Assembly (NCBI GenBank): GCA_050084515.1
Contig: CM114271.1
Location: 57,226,001 to 57,290,000, forward strand
Source of the DNA: Blasia pusilla
Taxonomy: Eukaryota; Marchantiophyta; Marchantiopsida; Blasiales
DNA length: 64,000 bases
Reading direction: 5' to 3'
Within the stretch, counting starts at the first letter, position 1. The number at the start of each line of letters is the position of its first letter. Below, piece by piece: positions 32,901-42,593 of this stretch. The translations under genes were made by a program, and so were the position numbers. The notes under the pieces were generated by a model. It did not search any database and was not told the origin of the DNA. It saw nothing but the letters and a program-made list of their open reading frames with translations.

Positions 32901-34154
32901 TTTTTCAAGATTCTAGAGAATCTCCAATCAGGCTTAGTCCTTTTGAAAGGGCCTCCTGGTTGTGGGAAATCATATTTTATAAATTTTATGCACAAAGTCT
33001 AGACACATGCAGGACTCTATCCGTTGTTAACAGCCACTACTCATATTTCCGCATTTAGGCTTCATAATGATGCCACAACTGTCTATTCCGCGTTACGTAT
33101 ATCAATTAGAGGTGATCCACCCCAAATGCATGTTGCTTCTGATAGTTGCTTTAGATTAAAATCTGCTCAAGTTATTGTCATAGATGAATGTTCCATGCTA
33201 ACTCCTAAACTTCTCCAAATGGTTGCCATGCACTTGAATGAGGTTTCATCCTATGGACAAAGTAGTCCATTTTCTAGGAAACTTGTCATTTTAGTTGGTG
33301 ACATGTGCCAATTTCCTCTGGCTTATAACCACATAAACACTAGTTTCTACGTTAGTTACCATCTAACTTCATCCACATTTTTTGAAAACATTCTAACTTA
33401 TGAATTGTCCACGCCCATGAGGCATTCAGAAGACCCATATTATCTTCAATTTCTCAACTCTCTGAGACAAACAATGCCAAGTCAGCTTCAGTTTGACCAT
33501 TGTTTATCTCAGAACTTTGTTTCACAGAACGAGGCTATTGATTTCATTCACGCTGACACCACAATAATATGTAATCATTGCAAGGATGTCACTATATTTA
33601 ATGTCCTTGCTCTCAGACTCTTATTCCGTGATGCCTCCATAATAAAGGTAAATGTCAAAACAGATGCTCCACTCACTAGTTAGTTCAGCTCATGGCTTGC
33701 AGACGAGACCTTTCACCAACTACAGTATGTAGCAATCCACTGCATTGTCATGCTCACATCAAACATTAATTTAAAATTTCAGGCTGCGAATGGTTCGTTA
33801 GCAAAAGTAATAGATTTGATTTATGATGATCATGATTTAGTGGGTATTATGGTGACTATATTGTCAAGTAATGCATCAATACTTATAGGAAGGTCCAAAT
33901 TTGTAGCTCAGAGGTATGGCTCACATCAAAAGTACATGAAAAAAAAATCCCCCCTAGTCCTTGGCTACGTTATGACATCGTATAAAAGTCAGGGCTCTAC
34001 TATTTTGGGTCGTTGTCTTTTAGTTATAAAATCAATTTTTGCAATAGGACTTGCTTATGTTATGCTCTCCCTTATGAGGTCTAGGAAACAACTTAGAATA
34101 TATGGTGAACTAGAACCCACAGACTTCCAAGTCTTTGGGCAAGTAATTTCATAA
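29994..34154 (+). pseudogene. Helitron2-like Rep/helicase (1,387 codons, seven in-frame stops)
   Basis: Start ATG at 29,994 (MAQTADSSTSHLHEH). One frame runs to 34,154 with stops at 30,303, 30,423, 30,582, 30,939, 32,847, 33,000 and 33,681 and no frameshift. The N-terminal region and Rep domain include FPYLRGYYT, MYHLRQAIVLY, MPQFFLRLMFDEISATRW, the His-hydrophobic-His motif GSLHCHTILW (31,662-31,670) and the tyrosine motif FYLLKYALNFDP. The SF1B Pif1-type helicase follows: Walker A GPPGCGKS (32,949-32,972), Walker B VIVIDECSML, VGDMCQFP, TSYKSQGST and YVMLSLMRSRKQL, where the usual ALSR arginine is replaced by Leu. It would nick and unwind DNA for rolling-circle transposition. Motif spellings differ from the canonical plant Helitron fragment at 52.9-54.2 kb, hence the Helitron2 label, which is an inference. 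Confidence 0.85.
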
Positions 34155-34194
34155 TTTGCAGGATTGACGTGTTTTACATGTACTCTTAAGAAAC

Positions 34195-36007
34195 ATGGCT
34201 TCTCGAGCCAACTCAACGACGCAGACGTTCAGGTAGATCTTCAGCCAACCACATCACCCCATTCAGGTCAATCAAGTTGGCCTTGGTGGACAACAACATG
34301 ACAATCTTCCAACCAACCAGGAATATGTACCAAATCATCACTCTACAAGAGGAGCCCAACATCAACAATCTTCACCCGAGGTTTGTATTTAGTCATGTTG
34401 ACCCTTCTCTACTAGCCACTATTTTCTGCTCAGATCCACTAACCTTCTATTATCAAGTTCCTGTCAACTACCTAGATTTTGCCAGCATGATCCTCAACAA
34501 CATTAACACTCATCACGGAGATCTCAGGCCACGTTACACTACACTGCTCCAACACAAAACCAGATGAAATACTTAGATAATCTAGGTATCATGCCCTGTT
34601 TTTGGGAACATGGAGTTATTAACACACAAATGCACAGCTACATAAATCAAGGCCAGATGTGGGACTCTAAGTTTCGTCGAATTCACAAGGATGGACCAGC
34701 GTCAGGTAAATCTATTGCTCCAATCTTCTCATAGTCTCATGTACTTCCACTATTAACAATTCAAATTTCTCATTTTTTAATCCCCCCTACATCTGTAGGA
34801 ATACAGAAGGAAGCCTTGAAGTTTAGAAACGTAGACTTTAAGAGGCTACACTTACAAGGAAACATGCAACCCGTTTGTTCAATCTCATAAGCGGCGCGAT
34901 ACGTTTGCATTTGAATTTACTCAAATGTCCAACTATTATTGAGATTGATCTATTTTTAATGTATGTCTGCATTTTTTTTCCGATCACCAGCCAGGGTAAC
35001 AACAAGTTTTCAAGATAGCTATTCTCATTTCTAGTTCTCGATTTTTTAGTGTTGGGTTTTCTTGAACTTTGTGATCAAGTTACACCTTATTTTGGACATT
35101 CGTGCTACAGATTTGATCATACAATATACCACACTACTTTATTTCAGACTAGCATTTTCCATTCACAGTTACAAGAAAGTTCTTTGCAATTCGCTTGTTC
35201 CACATTTGCTTCAGTATTCTCTTAAGCTTCACTACATTTGAGCTTTCAATGCAGAGTGAAATTCATTTTCTACTAATATGTCTCCATATCTTTATTTTTT
35301 TTTCACTTTCTTTCATTCTAATTTGTACCCACTTTTCATTTCTATGTTTCATTTATACTATTTCTCTTTTGGTCTACTCGACAACCTTTATTATACGCTT
35401 CACATGTCTAGTATGCATGTATTCAATTTTTACTCACTACTTTTTCATTCTTACATTTTCTATTTGTTGAGTGTTAATTTCAAATGACAGTTTTCAATGA
35501 ATTCTCACCCTAAACTTTGCTGATTTTTGAAGTTCACTACTAACTCTACTAAATAAATTCAATTTGCAGAGATCCGGGCTACGCTTGCGCCGACGTAGTC
35601 GTCGTGGACCATTCCATGAGGAAGACAATTCATTGCATGCATCTCACCACAACAAGAGCAACAACCAAGATTTTAACATCCACTTGAACACAAGCCATGA
35701 GAACATTGTTCAGGAAGACCAGGTCCCGTCTACTCCGGGATGGGACATAGATTCATTCTAGGCTACACATGATAAAATTCTTACTATGTCTACACATATT
35801 GCAGAGTTAAATGACCTTCTCGATTCATCTCTTAGGAGCAACCAACTGCACGTTAATGAGATTCATTCTTTGAAAAATCATATCCGGGATGCAAAGGACG
35901 AAGTTGGTGGATTTGCAAGGGATCTAGGTCCTCTACTCGATGATAATCTTGCACTTACTCTTCAACTTAGCATTATTCAGTCAATGCTGAGGGAGTATAG
36001 GGGGTAG
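34195..36007 (+). pseudogene. Accessory gene of the Helitron2-like element, probably three exons
   Basis: Just behind Rep/helicase. Exon 1, 34,195-34,380, begins MASRANSTTQTFR, then a TAG and a Gln/Asn/His-rich stretch up to SSPE before a GT. Exon 2, 34,528-34,705, follows AG and reads in phase (QNQMKYLDNLGIMPCFWEHG, then WDSKFRRIHKDGPAS) up to GGTAAAT. Exon 3, 35,570-36,007, follows TTTGCAG. It begins with a basic run (RSGLRLRRRSRRG), has one TAG at 35,759 and ends in a coiled-coil-like segment (MSTHIAELNDLLDSSLRSNQ to QSMLREYRG). The exon 2-3 phase is off by one, which may be decay. The function is unknown; the relic at 551-958 is a second copy of exon 3. Confidence 0.5.
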
Positions 36008-36790
36008 TTCAGAAGTTAATGTGGAGCATTACACAACAACATTTACATTACTACATTTCTATATCGTTTTGGTAGGCATTCAACATTTCAGGTTCTCTGC
36101 CATTATGAGTTGATTGATAAACTTCATTCAAATCAACTCTACCTTTACTTTCAATAATACTCATGATTTGCACATGAGTGATTAGTATTTTGTTTCACAT
36201 GTACCTCAATTGTCTAAATTTTCATTTTACTTCAACTTCTTTAATATGGATCCATGATCACCTACAATGAACATTGTGGCTATTTAAATTTCTAAATTTT
36301 TTTCATATTTACACAGAATATGTCCCTTAATCTTTTTCTGTGCACATCTCAAGCTTACCACCTCCATTCACTACCAAAATACCAAAACTTCCTTTCCTCC
36401 TCACAAACACAACAAAATTCTTTCTCAAAAATACCTCTTAAATACTAACATCTCCTTATCATCTGCAATCTCTATGCATTTTTATCCACTCCATACTACT
36501 TCATGTTTGATTCTTGGCCCAGCATTAAGGTATTGTCTCATCATGTACTAAATTTTTCAAGACCCACTAAAGTAAGGCTAACAACAAACTTGATGCCAAA
36601 TTTATGCCTCATCGTAGGTATTCACTAACAAGTCTTATCCACTCTCTACTACAACTATATGAAAGTATTTTTTTACCCCAACTCTTCAAATTATGTAGGC
36701 CGCATATGCGGTGGCCAATTATTATGTATATACCTTTCTTGCTAATACTAGTAGACAACACTTTTAACCCTCATTTATTTATTTATTCCT
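36008..36790. other. No supported gene
   Basis: AT-rich DNA with short ORFs. The 3' end of the Helitron2-like element should lie here or further right, but I could not identify a terminal hairpin. Confidence 0.5.
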
Positions 36791-37045
36791 CTATCTCTCC
36801 GGCCGCACTTTCGAATTTTGCACTGCGGAGGCATCGGTCGCTCTTGGAGCCTCGGGCCGAGGAGCTCAGGGAGATCCAGTGAGTTGCCGGTATTTAACAG
36901 CAGCACATACAGAGAAGTAGTTCATTCCGGGGAAGCTTTGCCCGGCGACTTCGAAGCGAAACGCGAACTGGAAAGTTCCGATTTACTCGTTACTCCGAAT
37001 CTTCCCGATCATTGGCCCGAAAAGTTCCGTCCACGCACGTGATTC
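36790..37045 (+). other. GC-rich gene-like segment
   Basis: Composition changes sharply from AT-rich to GC-rich at about 36,800. Two frames are open: one reads RRHRSLLEPRAEELREIQ up to a possible splice donor (GTGAGT near 36,880), the other continues to 37,042. It could be an exon of a host gene, but I recognise no family and cannot choose the frame. Confidence 0.3.
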
Positions 37046-37065
37046 ACGAGAATCGCTGTTGAACC

Positions 37066-37106
37066 TCGAGTTGACCCGTTCGTAGCAGGCGAACGGGTCA
37101 ACTCGA
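37066..37106. repeat. Perfect 17-bp inverted repeat, 7-base loop
   Basis: TCGAGTTGACCCGTTCG (37,066-37,082), loop TAGCAGG, then the exact reverse complement (37,090-37,106). Such a stem would form a strong cruciform or RNA hairpin. It lies in low-copy, GC-rich DNA between two gene-like segments. Confidence 0.95.
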
Positions 37107-37661
37107 CTTTGTTTGTTGCCAAGCGGAGGAGAAGCCCGTAGCCGGAGGGGTTACGGGTCGAGGTGCACGGACTTGTGTGGTCAGATGGGTGCACAGCACA
37201 GGTCCACAGGATCTATAGCTGGGAGCGAGGCTAGGATACATGTATGTTTCGTCAGTTTTTAAAAATGTACTGTTCTTTTGGTCGTGTCCAACTTTCTTTA
37301 GGAAAAAAACTGTGTTTGTCGGATAATAGCCCTGTCCGGTGTATTTTTTAACACGTTTTCATGTTACATTGTATTAGCCCACGTCCATACGATGCAAGAT
37401 TTAAATTATCCCTTATATTTAATCTCAATTATCCTGTGGCTGAAAGTGCCAAATAGGACTTTGCAAAATGAAAGGGCATTATATTATATAAAGATTAGTT
37501 TTCCCTCCGTTTACTTAAAAAATCTACCATCGCCACTCCCGCACTAGAACCCCCTACTGATTCCCTTAACTCCCTAAACTATCATACTAATTCTATTCTC
37601 GAACATAAAATATATCGTTGAGGTCAGCTGATTTCGGAATTTTCTTGCCGGCTGCCCTTCC

Positions 37662-37880
37662 ATGCGTCCATGCCGGCTTTCGTTTGGGAACCGGGAGCTT
37701 TTTATAAAGAACGCCGGTTCTGTCCTAACCGCTACCAATTTCTTTTCAGCTAGTCTTCGACGCGCTGGCAAGAATTTTCTTTTGTCCTTACAAAGACCTT
37801 CAATTGGCAGTCCAGTCCTCCCCATGAGAAGAACGCTGTTGTCTTCCGTCTGTGCGATATGGGCAGTTCAAAGGTGAGTT
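37662..37880 (+). CDS. Candidate first exon, possible organelle-targeted protein
   Basis: ATG at 37,662 opens 71 codons ending at a good splice donor (CAAAG followed by GTGAGT at about 37,875). The N-terminus is rich in Arg, Ser and Leu and nearly free of acids (MRPCRLSFGNRELFIKN, FFSASLRRAGKNF). That composition is common in mitochondrial or plastid transit peptides. An in-frame later ATG gives MRRTLLSSVCAIWAVQR. I found no matching second exon, and the antisense strand is also open (37,825-37,574). This is a weak call. Confidence 0.25.
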
Positions 37881-38066
37881 TTTGGGCCTTCCATAATGAG
37901 TCGACGGACTCGGGACCGAGTCGTCCACGTCTTCACCACAAGTAAATCTCTCCCTTAGGAGTTACCGTTTTCTCGGTCCGCTCTTCCTACGACTCGCCGG
38001 CCACATGCTCTCGCAGCCGAGGCTCGGACAGAAGAAAAATGAAAGAAAATTCTTGCCAGCGCGTCG
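37758..38066. repeat. Perfect 25-bp inverted repeat spanning 309 bp
   Basis: The 25 bases at 37,758-37,782 (starting CGACGCGCTGGCAAG) are the exact reverse complement of 38,042-38,066. The 259 bp between contain the end of the candidate exon at 37,662. No target duplication flanks the arms. It could be the termini of a small foldback element, a local inverted duplication, or a hairpin-RNA locus. Confidence 0.95.
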
Positions 38067-38332
38067 GAGGCCTAGATGCCTGTAGGGAGCAATAGCGGGG
38101 TTCGAGAGGTGAGCGAAAACAAACTAGTTTAGCTCGTCGCTCCCGGTGACAAGACCGAAAGATAGGAGAAATTGTGAGAACGTAGAGGGCTGCGGACGAC
38201 GCATGTGGAGCCCTGGGAAGTCTTCCGTAGAGCTTGGAATAGACACCGTCTGCATTGGGCGGGCCAGGCCTTCAGACGCAGGTTGAATGTGTTGTGAACA
38301 TGACTAATTCCATTTCCACATCCGTTTCAAAG

Positions 38333-38339
38333 TATAAAT
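38333..38339 (+). promoter_or_regulatory. TATA box of the cysteine-rich protein gene
   Basis: TATAAAT lies 160 bp upstream of the start codon at 38,499 in otherwise GC-rich DNA. Transcription would start about 25-35 bp further on, giving a 5' leader of about 130 bases. Confidence 0.5.
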
Positions 38340-38498
38340 GCCCTATGGGACGCTCTGGGATTGCATTCTAGATTTTGATCGGGGGGCTTTGAGGATCTGA
38401 CGAAGGATCGCTCCTTTCGGGGTTTCGAGATTGGGACTGAGCAATCGATTTTCCAGAACCCTTGAGCGACTTCGAATTTGGGAAAATCTCGACAAATT

Positions 38499-39890
38499 AT
38501 GGCGCTGACCCTGAGCGTAGAGAAAGTGGTGGCAATAGTTCTTTTGTCAGCTACGTGTGCGCTGGTTAGTGTGGGCTTCCTCGGCTTTGCCTACGTTTGG
38601 TTCGCTGGTGAGTAACGCCCTTGCTCTCACTGGACTGCATCACTATCATTTCTCGTGGGCATTGGGCCATTCGCCTGTGTATAACTTCGTAGCTAGAACT
38701 AAGCTGCTTATGCCGTCGAGACGTGCTTCGGGATAGTCCAGGGGTTTGCGTTTGAGTATTCAAGGATGTAGGAAAATGTAGGGAAAGAATTTGCAGCCTC
38801 CATGCATGGCCACCCAGGTCCTGCATCCTAGCTCCGCACCGTTGCTGGCAAAGAAGTAGGTCGTGTTTGTGTATAGACCTTTCCTAGTTGGGTGAGGTGT
38901 AAATCGATACGCAGGTCACGGAAATATCAACGATGACGTATATATTGATGCGCATTGAATCGGATATCGACATAGATTAATTACTGTATAGCATCACGTC
39001 ATGCAGGTTACTGTGCTGGATCTTGTGCAAATGTGGTTGAACATTTACCTTAGACCCTGTGATTTTGAATCCAATGCTGGGAACTTCAGCAGTTCTCAAT
39101 ATTCACGACCAGCCATTTCTTCCCAGCGGTCGAAGTGTCGGAACTTCAAGAGTGAATGAAACGTTTGAGAAACGTGTAGGACTAACATTATCATGAAATG
39201 CGGGGATCTACAGCTAACCCAAGTCTGATCGCTCACTCTCTTACTGAATAGGAAAGGATGGTTCAATAGGGTTTCCCAGCTTAAGCTTGACGTCCGTTTC
39301 TGATTCGGAGTTTCTGCTTTGGTATGTTTGCAGAAGAGGCGCTATGCATCCCAGGCGTCAGTATTGAGTGTCGTCCTGGAGATTGTGGACGGTCGTATGT
39401 GCGGTGTGGGTGTGAGGAAGTTTACCAAGTACCAGACAAGCAAGTGTGCTACAAAGGTGCTCTACTCCCGTCCGAGAGCACCTCGCTCCACAGCTGCGTT
39501 GGTTATGAGCACCAGAACACAAGCACAGTGTCCGAACCCGCAACGGTTTACAGCACGGGCTGCACCTTGCCTTCCGGGAAGAATTGTTTTTCGGCCTGCA
39601 CAGGAAATACACAGCGGTGCAATTGCTTGTGCAGAACCTCCCCTTGCCTACCGGTAACATGCGGTAATGGGAGGTCCTACAACAACAAGGACGTGGCTAG
39701 TTGCTTCAATGCCCACAATTGCAATGCCATCGTACGCCCTTGGTGGATGAAAGTCCGGAATCACCTACTAGCCTCAATTCAAACTCTTGTACAGCCTTTC
39801 CGAACGTTCTTCAATCTTGTACATAGAAGCTTGACCTTCCCTAAGGTCGCTGCGCAGTCTTGCTGTTCACTCGACTGCCCACCGTGCTGA
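38499..39890 (+). CDS. Two-exon gene for a cysteine-rich membrane-anchored or secreted protein
   Basis: Exon 1 is 38,499-38,607 (MALTLSVEKVVAIVLL to VWFAG). Intron 38,608-39,333 has GTGAGT at its start and TTTGCAG at its end, phase 1. Exon 2 is 39,334-39,890, ending TGA. The 221-residue product has a hydrophobic segment at residues 10-35 (signal peptide or signal anchor), then about 185 residues with 21 cysteines (for example RPGDCGRSYVRCGCEE and CNCLCRTSPCLPVTC). It has a glycosylation sequon NTS, a hydrophobic stretch WWMKVRNHLLASIQTLVQPF, and the tail CCSLDCPPC. Both exons lack stops and the splice sites are good, unlike the transposon relics around. Dense cysteines after a leader suggest disulfide bonding outside the cytosol. 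I do not recognise the family; function unknown. Confidence 0.75.
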
Positions 39891-40251
39891 GGAATCTTTT
39901 CGGCACGGTGAACACTTGGACGAACGCTAGAGCGTCACCAGGTCAAAGCTCAAAGTGACTCGTCACTTAACGGGATCACTGCGATGTATACATATATATG
40001 TAGCTCCTCAACTAAGTACAATTGTGCTCTTCCATGTCAGTGCCTGAGTTAGCTCACCCGCAACTAACATGGATGTGGCAGATAGCAAATTTACGAGACC
40101 CTGGGGCTCAATTCGCTCTTCTTTGACAGGACCCTAGCTTCTTCACCCCAAATTTGGAAGCGAATGGGCAGCCGACAGAGCTATGAGGTGATCTCGATTC
40201 AGTAGTGTTGACTATCCACTCATACGCCGCCTCGTCTCCGTCGACATTCAT
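39891..40251. other. Downstream region of the cysteine-rich protein gene
   Basis: GC-balanced non-coding DNA, likely containing the 3' UTR. No clear AATAAA signal was seen. Confidence 0.4.
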
Positions 40252-40497
40252 CTAATGATTTGCGACGAAAGTTTGCGTTACAAGATCTTTTGTCCCAAAC
40301 TTAAGCCCACCTGTCGGTTTCACGACTCCCGTTAGTCGAAACCCGCTCGCCCTTGCCAACTTGGCAACGGTCAGCGAAGTTGTTGTCCTTCCAACGCCCA
40401 TCACGCCGGGTGATCCGGCTCCTCTTTCCAGGATTTTAACTGCCCGTTTCCCGAACTAGCTCTCAAACCACGATGCCACCCGTAGCGAACTCGTCAT
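40252..40497 (-). pseudogene. Unidentified minus-strand ORF with one TAG
   Basis: From ATG at 40,497 the frame gives 13 codons, a TAG (40,458-40,456), then 67 codons to the TAG at 40,254-40,252. The second part contains ERGAGSPGVMGVGRTTTSL, a glycine-rich stretch with a faint likeness to a P-loop (the usual Lys would be Arg), and ends in VVKPTGGLKFGTKDLV. The composition looks coding, but I cannot name it. The ATG overlaps the TGA of the next frame upstream (ATGA). Confidence 0.35.
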
Positions 40498-40680
40498 TTG
40501 TACATGAATAGCTCTCGTTTAGAAGGCGACGACTGCCGGTTCTTGTGGGTTCTTGTGCGCGCGAAACTGTCAGAATTCTCTTGTCTAGTCTTCCACGGAT
40601 GGAATCGGCGGCACGCGGGTCCATCGATGCGGAGGTCGTGGACTTCTTCAAGGCTCCCCCTTGCCGTCACACCTTTAAAT
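40494..40680 (-). other. Minus-strand gene-like open frame
   Basis: A frame free of stops reads GSLEEVHDLRIDGPACRRFH to KRELFMYK and ends at the TGA at 40,496-40,494. Together with the splice-donor-bearing segment at 40,715-40,792 it could be part of a split gene on the minus strand. No domain recognised. Confidence 0.3.
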
Positions 40681-40689
40681 TCTTGTTAG

Positions 40690-40718
40690 ACGATGCATAG
40701 CACGGGCAACTTACCAGA
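40690..40718 (+). repeat. Possible decayed Helitron 3' end (plus)
   Basis: GATGCATAGCACGGG, then CAACTTA and CCAG, resembles the right arm, seven-base spacer and CTAG of the Helitron end at 1,877-1,904. The left arm and the final T are lost. If real, a plus-strand Helitron ended here after the gene-like segment. Confidence 0.3.
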
Positions 40719-40792
40719 GTTTCATAATCGGAGCTTCCGATTGCACTCACTGCTTTGACATAGTCGCTCGAAATTTGAAGTGAAGTTGTCAT
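40715..40792 (-). CDS. Candidate minus-strand first exon (26 codons)
   Basis: ATG at 40,792 opens MTTSLQISSDYVKAVSAIGS plus six more codons and ends exactly at a strong donor (GTAAGT at 40,714-40,709). Downstream minus-strand frames to 40,252 could hold later exons. The donor overlaps a sequence that also looks like a decayed plus-strand Helitron 3' end, so the call is uncertain. Confidence 0.35.
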
Positions 40793-40833
40793 GAGGACCG
40801 TTGAAACAAGAAAGCTACGGGTGCTATAGTCAG

Positions 40834-41019
40834 CTAATGGGGACTCGGGGACCAGTTACCGAAACGTCTTTTCACATCGCGCACGATTTTGCGTTCGCCG
40901 TCTCCCAAATATTCAACGAGCGCCGATGATGTTGTTCGGAAGGAGAAGAGAAATGAGTGGCGAGGAAATGAAGTGCGCGAGAACGTGTTCAGAATGCACC
41001 AAGGAAGATGCCGTGTCAT
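40834..41019 (-). other. Minus-strand open frame of 61 codons, unidentified
   Basis: Starts MTRHLPWCILNTFSRTSF and ends in VRDVKRRFGNWSPSPH. The middle (VEYLGDGERKIVRD) looks like real protein. It lies upstream of the candidate exon at 40,792. Unknown product. Confidence 0.25.
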
Positions 41020-41118
41020 TTTCTTTAATTAGAAAATTTAATCTTATTCTCACTTGTACCAGCTGCCCGCGCGGTAGCTAACCGGGTTACGGCTAAACCT
41101 AAAACCCATTTGATGTTA

Positions 41119-41142
41119 TTAGGTGCCCATGCGATGCACCGG
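41119..41142 (-). repeat. Possible decayed Helitron 3' end (minus)
   Basis: Minus strand reads CCGGTGCATCGCATGGG, then CAC and CTAA, followed by T. The loop and right arm match the end at 1,877 but the stem has mismatches and the spacer is three bases rather than seven. Confidence 0.35.
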
Positions 41143-42124
41143 ATATAAACATTGAAGTAGTTTTTTATATAATATACTTCGCCTGCTAGCGCTCTTCTTA
41201 CGTGAATGCTCATTGTTTCCGATCTAAAATTTGTCTCTAAAGTATAATTGACCACGAGAGACCAGAGTAGGTGAGTAAGTAGGTTAAGTAATTTTTTCTA
41301 GAGTTTTATCTTGACATTTGTTAATACTCATGGAAAAATTTGGACAAATAGGAAATTGAAATCTACGTAAATTAAATGGCAAACCGAAGTCAGACGCAAT
41401 CAATTAAATATATGGAAAAAAATTCGATCTCTAATATTCTTCCATGTAATAATTACATCTATAGAATGATGCATGAATCCACGAATAACCAATATTGTCC
41501 TTGTGAACCATTCATGTTTCTTATTAAGAGCATGATTGTTGCGCCAATCTTCAAACACAAACGATGTGGAGGTAGTCCATAAGGCAATCATGTATTCAAA
41601 AATTCAGTGGGATATATATGACTCATCCCCTCATTTGGAATGGAGTCGACGGTGAGATAAATACGTTTTTGTATTTTATGTATATCATGATGGAGAAGTA
41701 ATCTCAACTCATGACATTCTCCTTCACTTATGAAAGAGTAGAATAAATTAGCTCATCCCATTTTATAATACTTTCATATTATCGTACGTGGCATATAAAA
41801 GTAGGACCCAATGTGCGCAAGAAGGATGGAAACAAAGTCATGAGCATTTACCAGGATGAGTAAGGTATAAACAACCAATAGGCTGACCACAACCATGTCT
41901 TTTTGGATCTTAGCTATGAATCCAAGTCTTATTATTCCACCAAAAATATGAAGGAAAATCGATACACAGATAATGTCCAACCGTGTAGTCAATTAGATTA
42001 GTTGCAAACCATTGTGCGAGAGTCTCCTCTCTATTTTTTTGCAAAAAAATTTGAGGAGCATCAACATTATGGTAGTAAACTATTTGTTGTTTTTGAAGAT
42101 GAACTGCCAATCGCTCAATGCTTG
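41143..42124. other. No supported gene
   Basis: AT-rich DNA with short ORFs on both strands; none shows a domain. Confidence 0.5.
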
Positions 42125-42190
42125 GATGTTCTACACGGTGTCGTGTGCATACATATTGCTACACAACATACATCGCTGGTCACATCTACA
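42125..42190 (-). repeat. Fragment of the LTR-1 3' module
   Basis: 'gtgtcgtgtgcatacatattgctacacaacatac' (shown in two parts elsewhere) matches the reverse complement of the module at 52,230-52,275. It lies beside the left edge of element B. Confidence 0.55.
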
Positions 42191-42254
42191 CCGCACAACA
42201 CCGATCTTCCCCACACACGGGTCCATCCACACATGTACAAAAAATCTCTTTTTT

Positions 42255-42404
42255 GAGGCATCCCGGAGACAGGTGTTGGGGCAGGCGATGGACCTCAACT
42301 GTCTCACATGGATAGTCAGCTTAGGTATGGCTGAGCATAGACGGATGCGAGTGTCATCCATGCCGTCACGTCCACGAGTTGGACCATTGCCTACAGGGTA
42401 TATA
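42255..42404 (+). pseudogene. C-terminal end (motif X) of the retroelement methyltransferase
   Basis: Reads EASRRQVLGQAMDLNCLTWI then VSLGMAEHRRMR. In DNMT3-type enzymes the C-terminal motif X has the same build (R-x-x-LLG-x-S-x-x-V-x-V-I, where the helix packs against the cofactor site). Upstream motifs are lost. A TAG at 42,405 and another at 42,582 separate it from RT in the same frame. Confidence 0.65.
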
Positions 42405-42593
42405 TAGGCATTGGCTGGGGGCGAGACGAGGAGAGATAGGCACCCATGGACTTCCTGGGACGTCGTTCAAGCAGAGAGTGCGAAGGCGGCTAGAGTAGCA
42501 CAGGTTCATTTTTCGGATGTGGAGCATGGTGTAGGAGGTCAGAGTGGAGTGGCTGTTGCGGAGGTGGCTAGGGTTGCTACATAGCAACAAAAG

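Noticed and set aside
29994-34154. Stops in Rep/helicase repaired by U-to-C RNA editing, as in organelles of some seed-free plants
   Set aside because: The locus is a nuclear transposon; such editing is known for organelle transcripts. Simple pseudogene decay explains it.
37574-37825. 83-codon minus ORF opposite the candidate exon
   Set aside because: Overlaps the plus-strand exon candidate, which has a start codon and splice donor; no motif supports the minus frame.
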